Part shown: one piece after another, positions 1 through 13,400 of the stretch | How the letters are laid out: every line of letters starts with the position of its first letter | Position numbering within the stretch: position 1 is the first letter of the stretch | DNA from: Plectrocnemia conspersa | Taxonomy: Eukaryota > Arthropoda > Insecta > Trichoptera > Polycentropodidae | DNA: 64,000 nucleotides | Direction of reading: 5' to 3' | Assembly (NCBI GenBank): GCA_009617715.1 | Contig: VTFK01000013.1 | Coordinates: 1,197,001-1,261,000, forward strand | Notes under the pieces: model-generated | The model's input: only the letters and a program-made list of their open reading frames with translations | Databases searched by the model: none | What the model was told of the DNA's origin: nothing | Program-made: the position numbers and the translations under genes

Positions 1-3000
1 AAACATTAACGAAATTCGCCATCAGTCATAAATAAAGATTTAAAGTACTATGCAGCAGTTTATTTTATTATACATAAGATTTTTATTTGACCTTTAGACT
101 AAATTTATATTGGAAATATGTATTGTTTTTAACCAGATTTTGGCAAAAATATACATTTTTAGTTAAAATTCGCTATCAAGCTAGTGACACCCAATTCTTT
201 CTTTAAAAATTGATACGGATTACGTTAGCTTTAAATACGAGATTGATGCTGAAGCCTTGGAAGAATCGAGCAAAGTGAAAGATGGTGATAATTATGAATG
301 TCTTGCACTATTAAGGCAAAATGATTTAGTTTTTTGAACCATCTTGTTACTAAGAAAGTTGAAGGAAGAAGAGAAAGATTTCCCTAGGATGGACATATCA
401 TATGAAATATGATATAGAGCTTAAGAATAAATAAAACGCACAATAGCAAATGTGCGTATCATAACAATGCTCTTATCATAAAGCGTTGCTTTGAATCATT
501 TATCACAATTATACGTAGAAATTATACCCTATTTACCTCAGTTAACGTCGAAAACACACAATAACGATTTGTTGTGACGCGCGACAAATTCGTCGATAAG
601 CAACACATATTAATTACCCCGTCACCCCCGTATGTCTAGTGGCGCGTCTCGGAGCATCTGGCTGAAGTAAGTCTATATTTGTCAAGTGTAATAAAACCGA
701 GTGGCGGACGGAGGAAGAGCGGCGTTGTCGTCGCACAAGATGAAAAGCGTGTCGTGACAAAGGAGGATATAAAATAAGTTGAGATGGGGAGCCGCAAAGC
801 TCATTATGACGTATAGACATACATACACATACATAAAGAGCGAGCTTACAATGAAGAACCCCGCCGCGAAGATGTCGCCGTAAACGATTACGAGCCGTGG
901 GGTTTCGGATTGTCGCGAGTTTTAATTGACAGACACACGTACGTCCTTTGGCGGTGCTCCATAATTAGCTGCGATACCTGTTGATAGCGCCTCGCAGGTG
1001 CCAACGATACCAACTATGGAAAATAAAAAAGTCCAATTGCCACGTAGAACAATTGACATCTAACGACAATATGGTGCATCGGCTACCGTAAACGCCCATC
1101 CGATGGATAATGATATTTGATAAAGAAATAATGCTAACTCAAATTAGCGTTACCGTAGCGTATTGCTTGATTTTCAACGCCGATTAACATAACTCAATTC
1201 CGTTGAGAAGATAAAAAAGAGTAATAAGTATTAGCGGGAATCCGATCGCCCACGCCCGCGAGGATTAAATTATATTTATGTGCGACAACGAGGATTATGT
1301 ATAATTTAATGCATTGATAATATTTTATAAACGAAAAATAGTTATAAATCGTTCGAGCGAATTAAATAAGGAGACATTATTGATTCAACATAACGAGCTT
1401 TTTTCAAGTCGAGCATATTTATGAGGATTGCCTCCAGACGGTGAAAAAATGCGATGTGTAGACATGGATACGTATAACAAAGTAATCCATGGACTATGTA
1501 TCCACATCTTTAAAAATACATTGGAGTAATATGAGCCCACTTAAAAAAGATATTATTCTAAATTAAATCTGGTTTCGTATTATTCAGTTATCATAGAATA
1601 TATCTGATATACATAATAAAAATAACGAAAATACAAAATTTGGTTTTGGTGTTTTTTTGACTCACTTCCTATAGCAGCTGTTCAGAATCTGATAGATTGT
1701 ACGGCTGTAATGCAAAAAAAAAAATGGGAAAAACATTTTACATGCCGATGACACAACCCTTTAGCGGCTACGGTGTTTCATGAAATCCTATTTTTACACG
1801 TATTTATTGGTTTATGAAGTTCCATGTCATTGACACACTAATAGTGTTTTTCTCCGAAAGAGTATTGTATTTAGAAGGTAAAATTGATGTACTCCCGAGT
1901 AGTTTTGTCTGACTTGGTACGTGAGGAAGAAAATCGCAAAACTTTTTAAATAGCGAATATAGCTACGCGACTAGGGTTGCTCTCGAGAGCACAATTAGAT
2001 CGAATCGAAGGAATTCAGGGTATGTACACGTTATCAGAGAACAATCGGTCGCGGGTCGTTGCCGCCGGGCGCTTCCGTCAGCGCCGTTCGAGTGCATTAC
2101 TCTTAACCCAACCGGTTTGCCGCCGCTGCAAGCTAGCGTTTCTGCTGCAGATTTCAGAAAGTGAGAGAAAAGTGTACCAAAGAACTGAATAGACAAAATT
2201 GATTCGTCCGAGCGACGACAGGCCGATCAGATCGGCGCCGTCTATATCGAGAGATATAACCGAGATTACGTTCAGCTATCTGCGTTTAGGGGTCGAGGCG
2301 AGTTAAATAACTTTGCAAGAGGTGGGGGAGCTAAGTTATGTTAAAACGAAAGTGGGAGGCGGGTTGTAACACGCCATCGAAGGAGCGAGTTGGTCGACCC
2401 TTACCCGGTTCGCTATCTAAACGTACACCCCGGCCGTTGTTTATAATGGAACCTCTAACTTAGTCGAGAAACTTGCCAGCTTTAAATTCAGAACGGAGGC
2501 GGCGAGAAGCGAAGCTGATGGAGATAGAGAGAGAGAGGGTCCCGCGTTCACCGGGAGTGACAATCGCCGACCTTTGAGGTTGCAAATTGAAAGGGTTCGG
2601 CCCCGAAGCCTTTGCTCGTCCATTACATCGATTGGTGCATTGTTGCGGTCGACTTGAGCTTAGTTAATTGTCTGAGCAGTAACTTTATTGTTTTATCGTC
2701 ACAATAATATAACAGTTATGGTTTACGAGCCGCAAAAATATATTTGAAATTAAATTCATCTACCTTTTTCCCACGAAAAACCTAAAAAGCCTTATATACA
2801 TACATGTATATGTATTTTGTGATCTGATTGAGCCGCGAACAGGCGCTGTTCGAAGAAACTTTTCACGCCATACAATAATGAAACCAGAGCTAAAAGGTCG
2901 ACGTTTGCGCAGTTTCAAAGGTAAATCATGCAGCTTATCGGAGCAGGCCGAGAGGGCGATAAAGCGTCAAATAAAAAGAAACGCAACGAAACCCGTTATG

Positions 3001-5828
3001 CTTGGGAACATACAGAAGAATATCTTCATACTGAACATGCGTACATATATAAAAAATAATAAATGGTAAGTGGGTTGAACGTTCGGCCTTCAGGCGGTCG
3101 CGCACGTGACTCGTCTGGCGGTCGGACAACTGTGGGTCGAACTATGTACCACCAACCACCAACAACCACTGGAAAAATCTTTCTTCTGCGTTGAAAAAAA
3201 ACTATAAAGAGACGATGATGCGATGCGACGGCGAAGGGCGTTAATCCTTAGCGGTGAGCCGACTTCATAAAAGGGGCGCTGAGGAAAAAAAAAAGAAAAA
3301 CTCGGCAAAGATTGGGGGGATGACGAGATATAAAGCGTGGTGCGTGCGTGCGCCACCGTAATTGGAAAAGTTTCACTTGTGCCTACCTGTTCCTGCTTCC
3401 TAACCCCTTCTTATGCAAATAGCCGGCAATGCGAATAACTCGTTCCGAGAAGCAGTTGACATTTTTCGTGAAAAAAAAACTGTATGACGCCCGGCACCCC
3501 TTTAATGATGTTAATTCGTTCTCGAAAGCGACGGGGGTTTTACAGAATCAATATTGCACGACTTTAGAGAACAATCATTTAGGTGTGCTTATGTTTGTTA
3601 GCACAACAAACAGAATTTGAATTTTAAATTTTGTTTATCGCGCCGACAAAAGATATAAAGCTCGATTTGATGTGATGGCTTCGAGAATATTTTACAACAT
3701 TGTGTTAACTCGAGATTCAGGACAAACACATGTAAAATAAAAGATACATTTTTTATTAACCCATCTTCAACCTTAAAAGGACACAATGAAATGGTACATC
3801 AATGTCTGTATAATTTAAATTTTGTATCACAATATCATTATTGATAAATCACAACTGTAGATCAGTATAACAATTAAAGTAAAATGGGCGTATGTTTGAA
3901 TATAATGGGTGGATATAGAAGAGTTTGAATGTATATGCAAAACAATACGTTATTGTTATTTATATGCAAACAATATAATATTTTTCAGAATTAAGTAATA
4001 AACATATACATACATATATTTTAATAACATAGTTGGAAAAGTCGAAGCTTTCCTTATTTTTGTATTGTTGTTTACAACATTATTTTGTGCAGGCTGAAAG
4101 TTATTTATTTGCATATAAATGAAAATAATGCATTCAAAATTGAAAAAAAACGATTTTTCTACATCGAAATATCACAAGTAAAACACATGAACCAAAACTA
4201 CTTCTAAGCGGTTTCATACAAAAAGAATAATATGAAGCAAAAAAAGCAACTGACAGGGAATGAGGTCATACATATTAAATATATTTAAGAAAATTTCTTA
4301 CTTGTGTGTGTTTTATAATTACTACCTATTAGATATCTACAAAAGGAACATAAAAAAACATTATAAATGTTAACTTCAAAACACCCAAAACTGAACAATA
4401 GTCAAGCCGCGAAGCAATTATCCTATTACGACAAAAACTCTTTTCTTCATAAGCTTCGAAACATCTTTTGTATTCACATATGGGGATGAAGGTAGAAGGT
4501 ATTCAAATTCAGATATGGATGAAGGTAGAGCTAAACGCTAACGCGTTTGACTTAGAATTTGTCTCACCGTTCTTAAAAATAAACAATTTTAACATAATTC
4601 GCAAATAGAATCAATCAAATCGTTTTTTTTTTTTAAAAACATTGAAGAGTTTAAATTAATAATCAAAGTTGATGCAATTAGTCACATGAATAACCATTTT
4701 GCTCACATTTTTTATGACAAAAACATAATCCGCTTACAGCGAGACCTGTAAAACTTTTGCCTTTGACTCGCACACGTCATATCCGTTAATCTAAAAAAAA
4801 GCAAAATGCCGCTGATTGTATGTACTCTGAAACGTCATTTACCTTTTTGGGGCAAAAAAAATGTTGTAGCAGTAGGGGCGGGATTTGTTTTAACTCGGCT
4901 CTAGATTGTGTCAAAAGGCAAATTAATTCCATAAATAACCCGGTAACGGCGTGCAGCCGGAAAGCCCGAGAGGCCAATAATTTATAGCTTTCCCTTTCGC
5001 TCGCGACTCAATCTGTCCCGATAGCCGCGTCCCGCTCGCGCACTGATTGATTGATATGTTTCTGCGCTCGGGGGCCGTGAGAACGAAAGCTCGACTCCAG
5101 AGAAATGGGGGGAGGGGAGAGGGAGCTTTTTTTGCGCGGAAAAGCAAGAAAAAGGCGACGAAAACATAAACACAAATCACCGGAAAACAATGTTTGTTAT
5201 CTATTAAAACTGATCTAATCGTTATTAATAAATTTATAATTGAAATCGCGCTGCTGCGAATTTAATTCTAGATTACACGTTATATTACATTCAATTTGTC
5301 AAAACAAATTGAATACCTCAGACGTTAATCGACCCAATTAAATAACTGACAGTTAAATTACGCTCTAGACGCGATCGCGCTCAGGTGTGTTACATCATAA
5401 ATAGCGGTATAAATTTCACTGTTTATATTATTAATTATTTAAATTACTGGTTTAGTGTATAAGTATGCCTTTCATACATTTTATTACAGACTACTTTATA
5501 GTTCCTTGTTGTTATTTGACGTAAATTACAGAATTTTGCGTATTTTAGACGGTTATCTGAATAGTTAATCGCCTGTGGCGACTTTTATAAAATCAAGAAG
5601 TACGCAAAAGTATAATTTTATCGTAAAATTAATTGCGCTCGTGAATGCCTAAAGGTTATTTTAACTAACTAAATACGTACCAAGAATTAATCGATTTTTT
5701 ATTACAAATATATTAGATAGTATACAAAAGGTATTAGGTCGTTTTTATTTGTGATATAGTGTGTATCAAAAACATTTCTAAATAGCAAATGCAAGAAAAT
5801 GTCAAAAATATAATTCGAAATTAGGATA
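1..5828. other. Intron stretch, GC-richer blocks
   Basis: AT-rich at the start, then GC-richer blocks near 540-1000, 1970-2660 (with a GA run at about 2524-2538), 2820-3430 and 4920-5180. No exon, RNA gene or transposon is recognised. The blocks may be regulatory. Confidence 0.4.
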
Positions 5829-6121
5829 GGTCAGTGCACAAAAAATCACATTATCTCTAAGATCGGGGGGCTGAATTAAAAAAAAAAAAACACTTTTTTT
5901 TAAATAAATAAAGCAATATAAATTTTATAAATAATTAAGATTAAAATTAATAAAATATTTATATGTAATACGTATTTTGGTTAAGAATAAAATCTCAGTA
6001 ACAAAAACATATACAGCCCTGTGTTCTTACACATACCGGAACCACCCATCAAGGCGACCGGCCAATTACAGGGCAAAAATTTAAAATAATCACGCGTTGA
6101 ACGATGTTTTTGTGCACGGAC
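5829..6121. mobile_element. Short MITE with TA target duplication
   Basis: The left end is TA|GGTCAGTGCACAAAAAATC and the right end reverse-complements to TA|GTCCGTGCACAAAAACATC. These make imperfect inverted repeats of about 20 bp flanked by TA. At 293 bp and with no open frame it fits a mariner-type non-autonomous element. The interior includes a run of A and T tracts and ACAGCCCTGTG. Confidence 0.6.
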
Positions 6122-6922
6122 TATTGAAAATAAATAAACTGTAGTATGTTTTTTTATTAAATTTTTAATTTATTGGGAAAATCATTGCTATTCCTACATT
6201 CTCGATTTACTAAAAATAAATATATGATTTCAGACACATCTATTTTATTTGTTTTAAAATGTTACATACCAATATAACTTAAACGCTTAATACTCATCAA
6301 GAAGTATATTCGCTAAAAATATGTGATCCAATTTCCCCACGGACGAGTTAGCCCGCACGTTTAGTATTGACTTTGATTTACAATATGCCGAGTATACTTG
6401 CTAACTGGAAATTAAAATTTACGATATACTTTAGCATATCCCAGCGTTCATTATTTATATTCAGTTTGTATCTAATTCAGTGGACTAGTTTATTCATGTG
6501 TTTAGATGTTACTTTAAGCTGATTCTTAAAAAAATGTTTATTTTCGTAATTACGTCGAGTTTGACATAACATTTTTTTTACACACAAACACATTATGTAT
6601 AAATACACACACATTGAATTTAAATTTGATATGTTTGTATTGTATTTTGTATAATTTTTTTATGAATTTTGATTAAGAAATAAATGAGTTTTGTTTTTCA
6701 AATAAGGATATCAACGTATATTTTTAGTCCTGGTTTTCTACTTCCTATAACTAATATAATTCGGAAAAAGTCAGAGATTTTGTAAATTATTTTGCGAAAA
6801 AAGTCGGTCGTAAGCGGTTAAGGTGTTATTTTAGAGGCTTGTTTTTCAAATTGGCAACAATTTTTTGTAGCTAAAGTCAATTTTACAGATTATTTGTATT
6901 CAGTTTGGTTTTCCATTTCACC

Positions 6923-7430
6923 ATGAATAGACTTACGCCAGAACAACGTTTGCAAAATGTATTTCGAAAATCGTAGTTTAAAAATTCAGTGATTAGGCTC
7001 ATTTTTGATTGAATGGCTACGTCACAAGCATAATTGCCGCAATTGAAGAAAAGCCACAAGCCATTATTAAGTCGCCGTTACATCCACAAAAAGTCACTGG
7101 TGGAATCATCGGTCCATATTTCTTCAAAAATAATGCCGACCAGAACGTTACAGTCAATGGAGAGGGCAATAGATGCACGATTACTAGCTTTTTCGTTCCC
7201 CAATTAAATGACTTTAATGTGGAAGAGCTTCGGTTTCAACAATATGGCGCAACATTCAATTTATTAAAGAAAACGTTTGATAAGTGCCTAATTTTACGTA
7301 ATGGACCTGTGAATTGGCTTCCAGGATTGTGTCATTTAACACCTTTGGATTATTTTCTATGTTGCTAGTCTACGCCGATAAACCAGAAGCGATGTACGAC
7401 TTGGAAGCCAACATTCGCCGCGTTATTGGC
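6923..7430 (+). pseudogene. Mariner/Tc1-superfamily transposase pseudogene
   Basis: An N-terminal MNRLTPEQRLQ start at 6923 soon hits a stop, followed by an internal deletion. From 7009 the frame encodes GGIIGPYFF, then EELRFQQYGAT, NGPVNW and LTPLDYFL. These are the conserved blocks of IS630/Tc1/mariner transposases that carry FQQDGA and DLTPLDYFLWG. The catalytic Asp of FQQDGA has become Tyr, and the Asp of DLTPLD is His. After a stop at 7366-7368 the homologous tail continues (VYADKPEAMYDLEANIRRVI) to about 7430. The copy is clearly inactive and sits in the AUTS2-like intron. Confidence 0.8.
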
Positions 7431-10400
7431 GTATATTGTAGTATAATATAGACGTGAATAGTTTTGATATTTAAAAGATTGCATGCAAAAATATATTATA
7501 AAATTTCGAGTAAAAGCAAACATATGTGCACACAAATTGGACCAGCTCCTCATAGCTATCGCCGAAGATATGTTTGTGTTTAGCGAGCAATATAAACAAC
7601 GTAGCGATTAAAAACAATGTTTATTACATTATTATATATACTAGTTTTTAAATTAAATATAGCAATAGTTAAAACGCAATTATTTGACGTGCGTTAGTAA
7701 TACTTATATATGTAGATATACAAAGTGACAGTTACTCAACAAGCAACTAAATATTTCGAGTGTACATAAAAGCAAATTACTCTGTAATTAAAGAGCGCAA
7801 CAGTTGTCTTGTGCATATAAATCACCGTATGTTACTCTAAAAACTAATACGACCGCATTCGATTACATCAATAATTTCATTCAACATGCTTATAAAACAC
7901 GCCATTTACACGACCAATTTGACTTAACCCCACTCTTTCTTCTCTCTTTCAAACCTTTCTTCGCGATATTTATGCACGTACGGGTCGAGTCACCGAACAA
8001 TGGCGACCCTCTTGCAAAATGCAAACACTCGCATACTACACCATACACACATACAAGAGCACGCTATCAACCGTAATCTGGTTAATCGGGCCGATATAAC
8101 GAGCGTTCACATTGTGCTCGCCCGCTGGCATATTGCTTTTGCTACTTCGCATGATTTATTCAAACACCTATGTGCGCGCAAGACGACAACGCGGACGCAG
8201 AAGATCGGCTGAGAGATACAGTAATGGATCGCTCGGGCTACCGTACGACATCTCGAAAAACACCTGTCGAACAGCTGACGTTGACAGGTGGACCTGCTTC
8301 GATTGAAATCGATCAAAATGTTGATGATATGTGAAGCTGCCGGTTGAAATATATAAATAGGAAAATTGTAACCCCATCACCGTGTTAACGCTCGCGGAAT
8401 ATGCCAACCTCGATTCTCGTGTCATTATGTAAAACAATATTATCGGGCATTCTCTCTCTATAACACGGTTCGATACACGAATGCGCTCGTTGTATCGCGA
8501 TAATCGAAATGAGTAAACACGATTAGATTAATGTAATTTAAACACGATGTAATTATATTAACGTTTCAGGTACAAATCAATCGCAATGGTGATCTCGACA
8601 TACAAATTTAAGAGTATATGAACGCTCATTATCAAATGGAAAAAAAAATATTTACAAAAATATCCATGATAAAACTACATATTTCAGATAACTGTGGATC
8701 AATCAATAATAAAGTATTAGTATACATTCGACTAATAAATTATGTAGAGAATTCGTTGTTAATGGTTGTTTTCTATCATTCTATCTAAGACGTGAATAGA
8801 TGAAAGATAAAACCTGCATTAATTTATCAATGTTTTTCTATGACACTGCTGAGCAATGATTTCTGATTAAGATACAATTTACTATAATATATTATTGTTA
8901 ACTAGAGTTCAATGTTAAGTTATACGCGCTAATTATGTTTTGTGTTATTGTTTGGGTATAAACATTGAACGTCCTTACTTGCATATAAATTTAGTATCTC
9001 CGATCATATCACATGAACGTATCAAGTAACACAATACCTTATATACATAGCATTATAAACCTTTATGGTAGGAATTGAGAAAGTTCGTTATATAGCTTGT
9101 AGCGCTTGATTCCCATGATCAAATTTTCAACGCTCCTTTGATGCTCGTTTCTCGGAAAGGACCCTTTATTGTAGAATTATTTTTTATTTTTTCCACTCAT
9201 TAAATAGCATGTTAGAAAAAAATACAAATGAAAGAAGGCGATCGCAGATTTCGAACGCTCAAAAAGTATCGGTTATCGTAATTTTTTTACATCAAATTTA
9301 ACCGATCCGTAAAATTCAAGTCTGGGAATCTTTTAATGAAGTACCGCTCGAATAAATCAAAAAACAATTTCGACGTAAAGGTCGACAAAAAAGAATTAAT
9401 TTACATATACACATAAGCGCTTAAACCGTTTTATAATGCTCCTTTTCCAGTCCCATTTCGCCGAAGTGAGGGCGCTATTTAATAAGTGCATTGCCCCGGG
9501 GTTCTCGGGAGAAACCGGATTCTAGTTTTCGTGACTCTTCCGGAAATCGTTCACATTATTTCTGTATCCGACGACCTCTCTCTTATACACTCCGGTGAGC
9601 TCTCAGTTTTTATTGCATGTGTGCATTAAGACGTCTTCTTCTGTGCTCGGTATATAAGGTTAACTATAAAAAAAAAACATTATTATACACGACGAGAGAA
9701 CGTCTTGTTATGCGCAAACCGTTCGATATCATGATTGATGAGCGGGCTGCTTCCTCGCAAAAAAATAAACGTTCCAGGCCCGAGATACGCTTTATCATAA
9801 CTATGTAAATTATACCACATTCAATAATGCAATTCATAAATCATGCTCGGCGAGCGCAATCGACGCGGCGATAAATTTCAATTTGGGCGTTTAGCGTTCC
9901 AAAAAATAAATACATAAGGAACGGTGTACATACATATAAGTGCGATTAAAAGTCGGCGGGATACGAAACCAGTTAGGAGAGAGTTTACGCCACTCGACGA
10001 TTGTGTCACTTTAACGACCGTTTTGCGAATGCCGATCTGGCGATAACGACCGTAATTGCTGCAAGCAGATGAATGATATACGAGAGGATCGATTTGTCAA
10101 ATTGTTACGTTCGTTTTTATCGGATGCAATTCCGTCAATGCGAACAATTCGCTCGGAATTCGCAGCGTCGGCATATCCCGATGCAAGCTGATATTCAATC
10201 ATTCCTGGGGTCCGTAAATCTAGTGATTGTTTTCTTGGCAAATCTCGATCGCTTTTCACTGAAGTATATAAATTTAAATTCACGTTCCATTCAATAAACC
10301 GGATCATATAATACTGAGCTTTGCAACGAACATTATTTTGGAGATTTTCAAACAATACTTTTTGTGAGTCATTCAAATACGATTATTTTTAGGATTCATT

Positions 10401-13400
10401 ATATTGAAAACAAAGTTAACCCACGCCAAAGTATATGAAATAAATATAATAATTGCCTCGGTATATTATCAGGGGTAGCAGTCATTGTTTAAAGGTCGCG
10501 GTTTCAAATTCACACGATCCTAGTTTATTTTTAAATTCAATCGTGTCTGGAGCATTTTAATTAATGAATAATATAATAAAGCACAATGCCTCTAAAAATA
10601 TCTGTGCGCTTATTTATAGAGGTATTATTTTATTATTTCTATTAATTTACATCTTACTTTGTTACAGCATATTTCAAGAAAATAAAAATATTGATACGAT
10701 GAAAAACAACTGTCACAATAAGATACACGGGTTATAACAATATTTATGATCGGTTTTCACCTTTGATTAGGTTCCACTAACCATCCGAATGAATATCAAA
10801 GTTAATTGTGATGTAATATGAAAAAGATTATGTATACCTGGGGAGATTGAAAACTACGCGACCAGAAACAGAGAGGGCAGCACTAGATGCTCAATTGGTT
10901 TTTTTTTTCTAGGTTACGTGAACTGTTATCAGTATCTATAGAGTTTAACATTCAATACCTATGTAGATTTTCTAAAATAAAGTATGCATCAGTTTTTGTA
11001 ATAATGATTAAAAAAAATCAAATATATTTTTTAAATATTTTAAAATCAGTTGAGCCCAATGCGTTAAAGCGAGATAAACACAATCAACACCTGTGATATA
11101 TACTTTATCATCTATAAACTATTAGTAGTGCAGTGTATAATCAATATATGGGGCACTATGCACAACGATATTAATCTATGAGATTAGGAAAATTAAGGAA
11201 GTCTGCGATTATAATTCCGATCGATTAAGCATATATTATGTTTTCTTGGGTTTTTGTCTAGTACAATAAATACACGATGCAAATTGAAAAAAAAAACCAC
11301 TAGGGTTCATATAAGATTCGAGCCTAAGTTTTTCAGGTATTAATAGAGATCTATCGTGCTTTCATCTTACGCAGTGGACAGCTGAATTTAACCATTTTAA
11401 TGTTAGATAATTTTGCCTTATATATTATATATGCGAAAAATGCGAAGCGTTTTATATAAACAAGAAACACATTTTACCATTTAAAAAATTGCTATATATT
11501 TTTTAATTTAAAAAATTGATCTCTGTGTATAATAATAAAATGAGAAAATACACATATTTTACAAAATTAAAACGATAAAAAAATATAATCATTTATTAAA
11601 TAAGGAGACCATTTACTGGACAGCATCCCACCGCCAGTTTCTCCACCACCGCTCGGAGAATAACAACAATAGTTGGTTGCAACATATTATACAAGAAAAA
11701 TTACCAGTCTCTGGTTTCTTATTCACTGCGAAGTCACACCCCTTAGGGTTAGAAACCTTAAACATGAGAGTGGAAGGCATACGACTGAAAAAACATCAAT
11801 TTGATTCAGATCAGCAATTCAAGTTTCAATTAATAATGCAGTCTATTTATTTCCAATAGTCAATGCACAATAACATTATTCAACGGGCAATAATCATTTG
11901 CTCTTAAATTTCTACTTTATGATTCGTCATTCGCATTTGTTTGTTGTTCTCCAGGTACGATGATCAAGACTATTTTCTATTACCTTGTCTTACCCTACGT
12001 GTTTTTTATGTGGTCAGGTGGATATAACAAAGGATCATTTAAATCAACTTAGATATACCAAAGGTTTTTATTTTATAAAACGAAATGGATCTCATATGTC
12101 ACGTTTTTACAAAACATAATAAAAGTAGGAAATTAAATTAAGAATATGCGAACGGAGCCAAGATAAATATTTTAATAATATTTTTGTATTTTTTTTTTCA
12201 ATAAAAATTTCCGAGATTTTACAAATTTTCAATTCCGACTCTTGGAATTAAAAAAATCTTCAGGAAGAGCTGAGGCCGTAATGTTTTAAATTTACCCTAG
12301 TAAGTTATTAAGAAACCTTCCTGTAACAGGTGATGTCTGTTACGCCTAGACTGCGACCCTATTTTTATATTTTAATTTAAACAAAAAACCCTTGAGAATC
12401 TATAAAAATTTGTTGACGATACCGACCCATTTCCAATACACCGTGTTGATAGTCGATTAACACACAAATTACCCCATCATTCCAATCCGAAACTACATAA
12501 CTACAAAGAGCCGAGGGATTCGGGACTGGACGACCGTAGAATTTCACCCCCGTCCCTTTGACCCGACCCACATGCGGTCACGCGGCCCCAAATCCGCCCA
12601 TCCACGGTCGAAACGGCGGCGGGCGAAGACGTACGTCCGTTCTCGGCTCCGTTCGCAATCTCCACTCCATTATGCACGTTTATTGTTGGCGCTTTCGAGT
12701 GGCAATTTCGCCAGCCCGTGCTAGTTTTTCAAAGACTGCTGCTGCTAGCGCTAGTGTGCTGATTTACGAGAGTGGCTCGAGCTTAGCTTTGTTCCAGCAG
12801 GATCCCAACCGGCTGGCGCAAGCCATTATGCAGTTTTGTATCTAGCCCCCGACACTTATGACGTCATGAATTTTTACGGTCGGTAACGAGACGGCCCGTT
12901 TGCGTTTAGCGTCTGAAAAATCTCGACGTAATGAATCGAGAAAGTGTTATTGGCTCGATTTTTTTTATAAATTCACGTCACATATCGTGTCAAAACAACG
13001 TATGTATACGGGGACGTCGTCGGAATCCGATTGGCAACGGCGTCTGCCAGATTAGCGCGAGCAAGCGAACAGCTGCTTTCATTCATGATTTTTTTATGCA
13101 CAGTATTTGTGTTACGGCAGTTAAATATGAATAAACGAGCGACAGCGACCTGCCCGAACGATTCAGCTGAAAATATCTCAGTTTTATGATAATAGCAATT
13201 ATATATAACTGTCGGAAAAGTAACTCGAATGTTGGCCGTCGTAACTCGAGTATCAATATTGTTATTACGCTTGTTTGCGACGGAAAAAAATCGCATGAAA
13301 AATAGTGGAACGCAGAAAGCGACCCCCGAGAAGGGGGCAGAAAATACTCGACCTTCCGAGTCGAATAAAAACGTCTACATACGTTTTTCGTCGTTTCCAT

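Noticed and set aside
3370..3400. Minus-strand ACAG|GTAGGC near 3384
   Set aside because: The sequence before it is purine-rich on that strand, so it cannot serve as a 3' splice site.
10460..10530. Possible tRNA gene around GGTTTCAAATTC
   Set aside because: The B-box is imperfect, the A-box is not recognisable and no cloverleaf can be drawn; at most an old SINE fragment.
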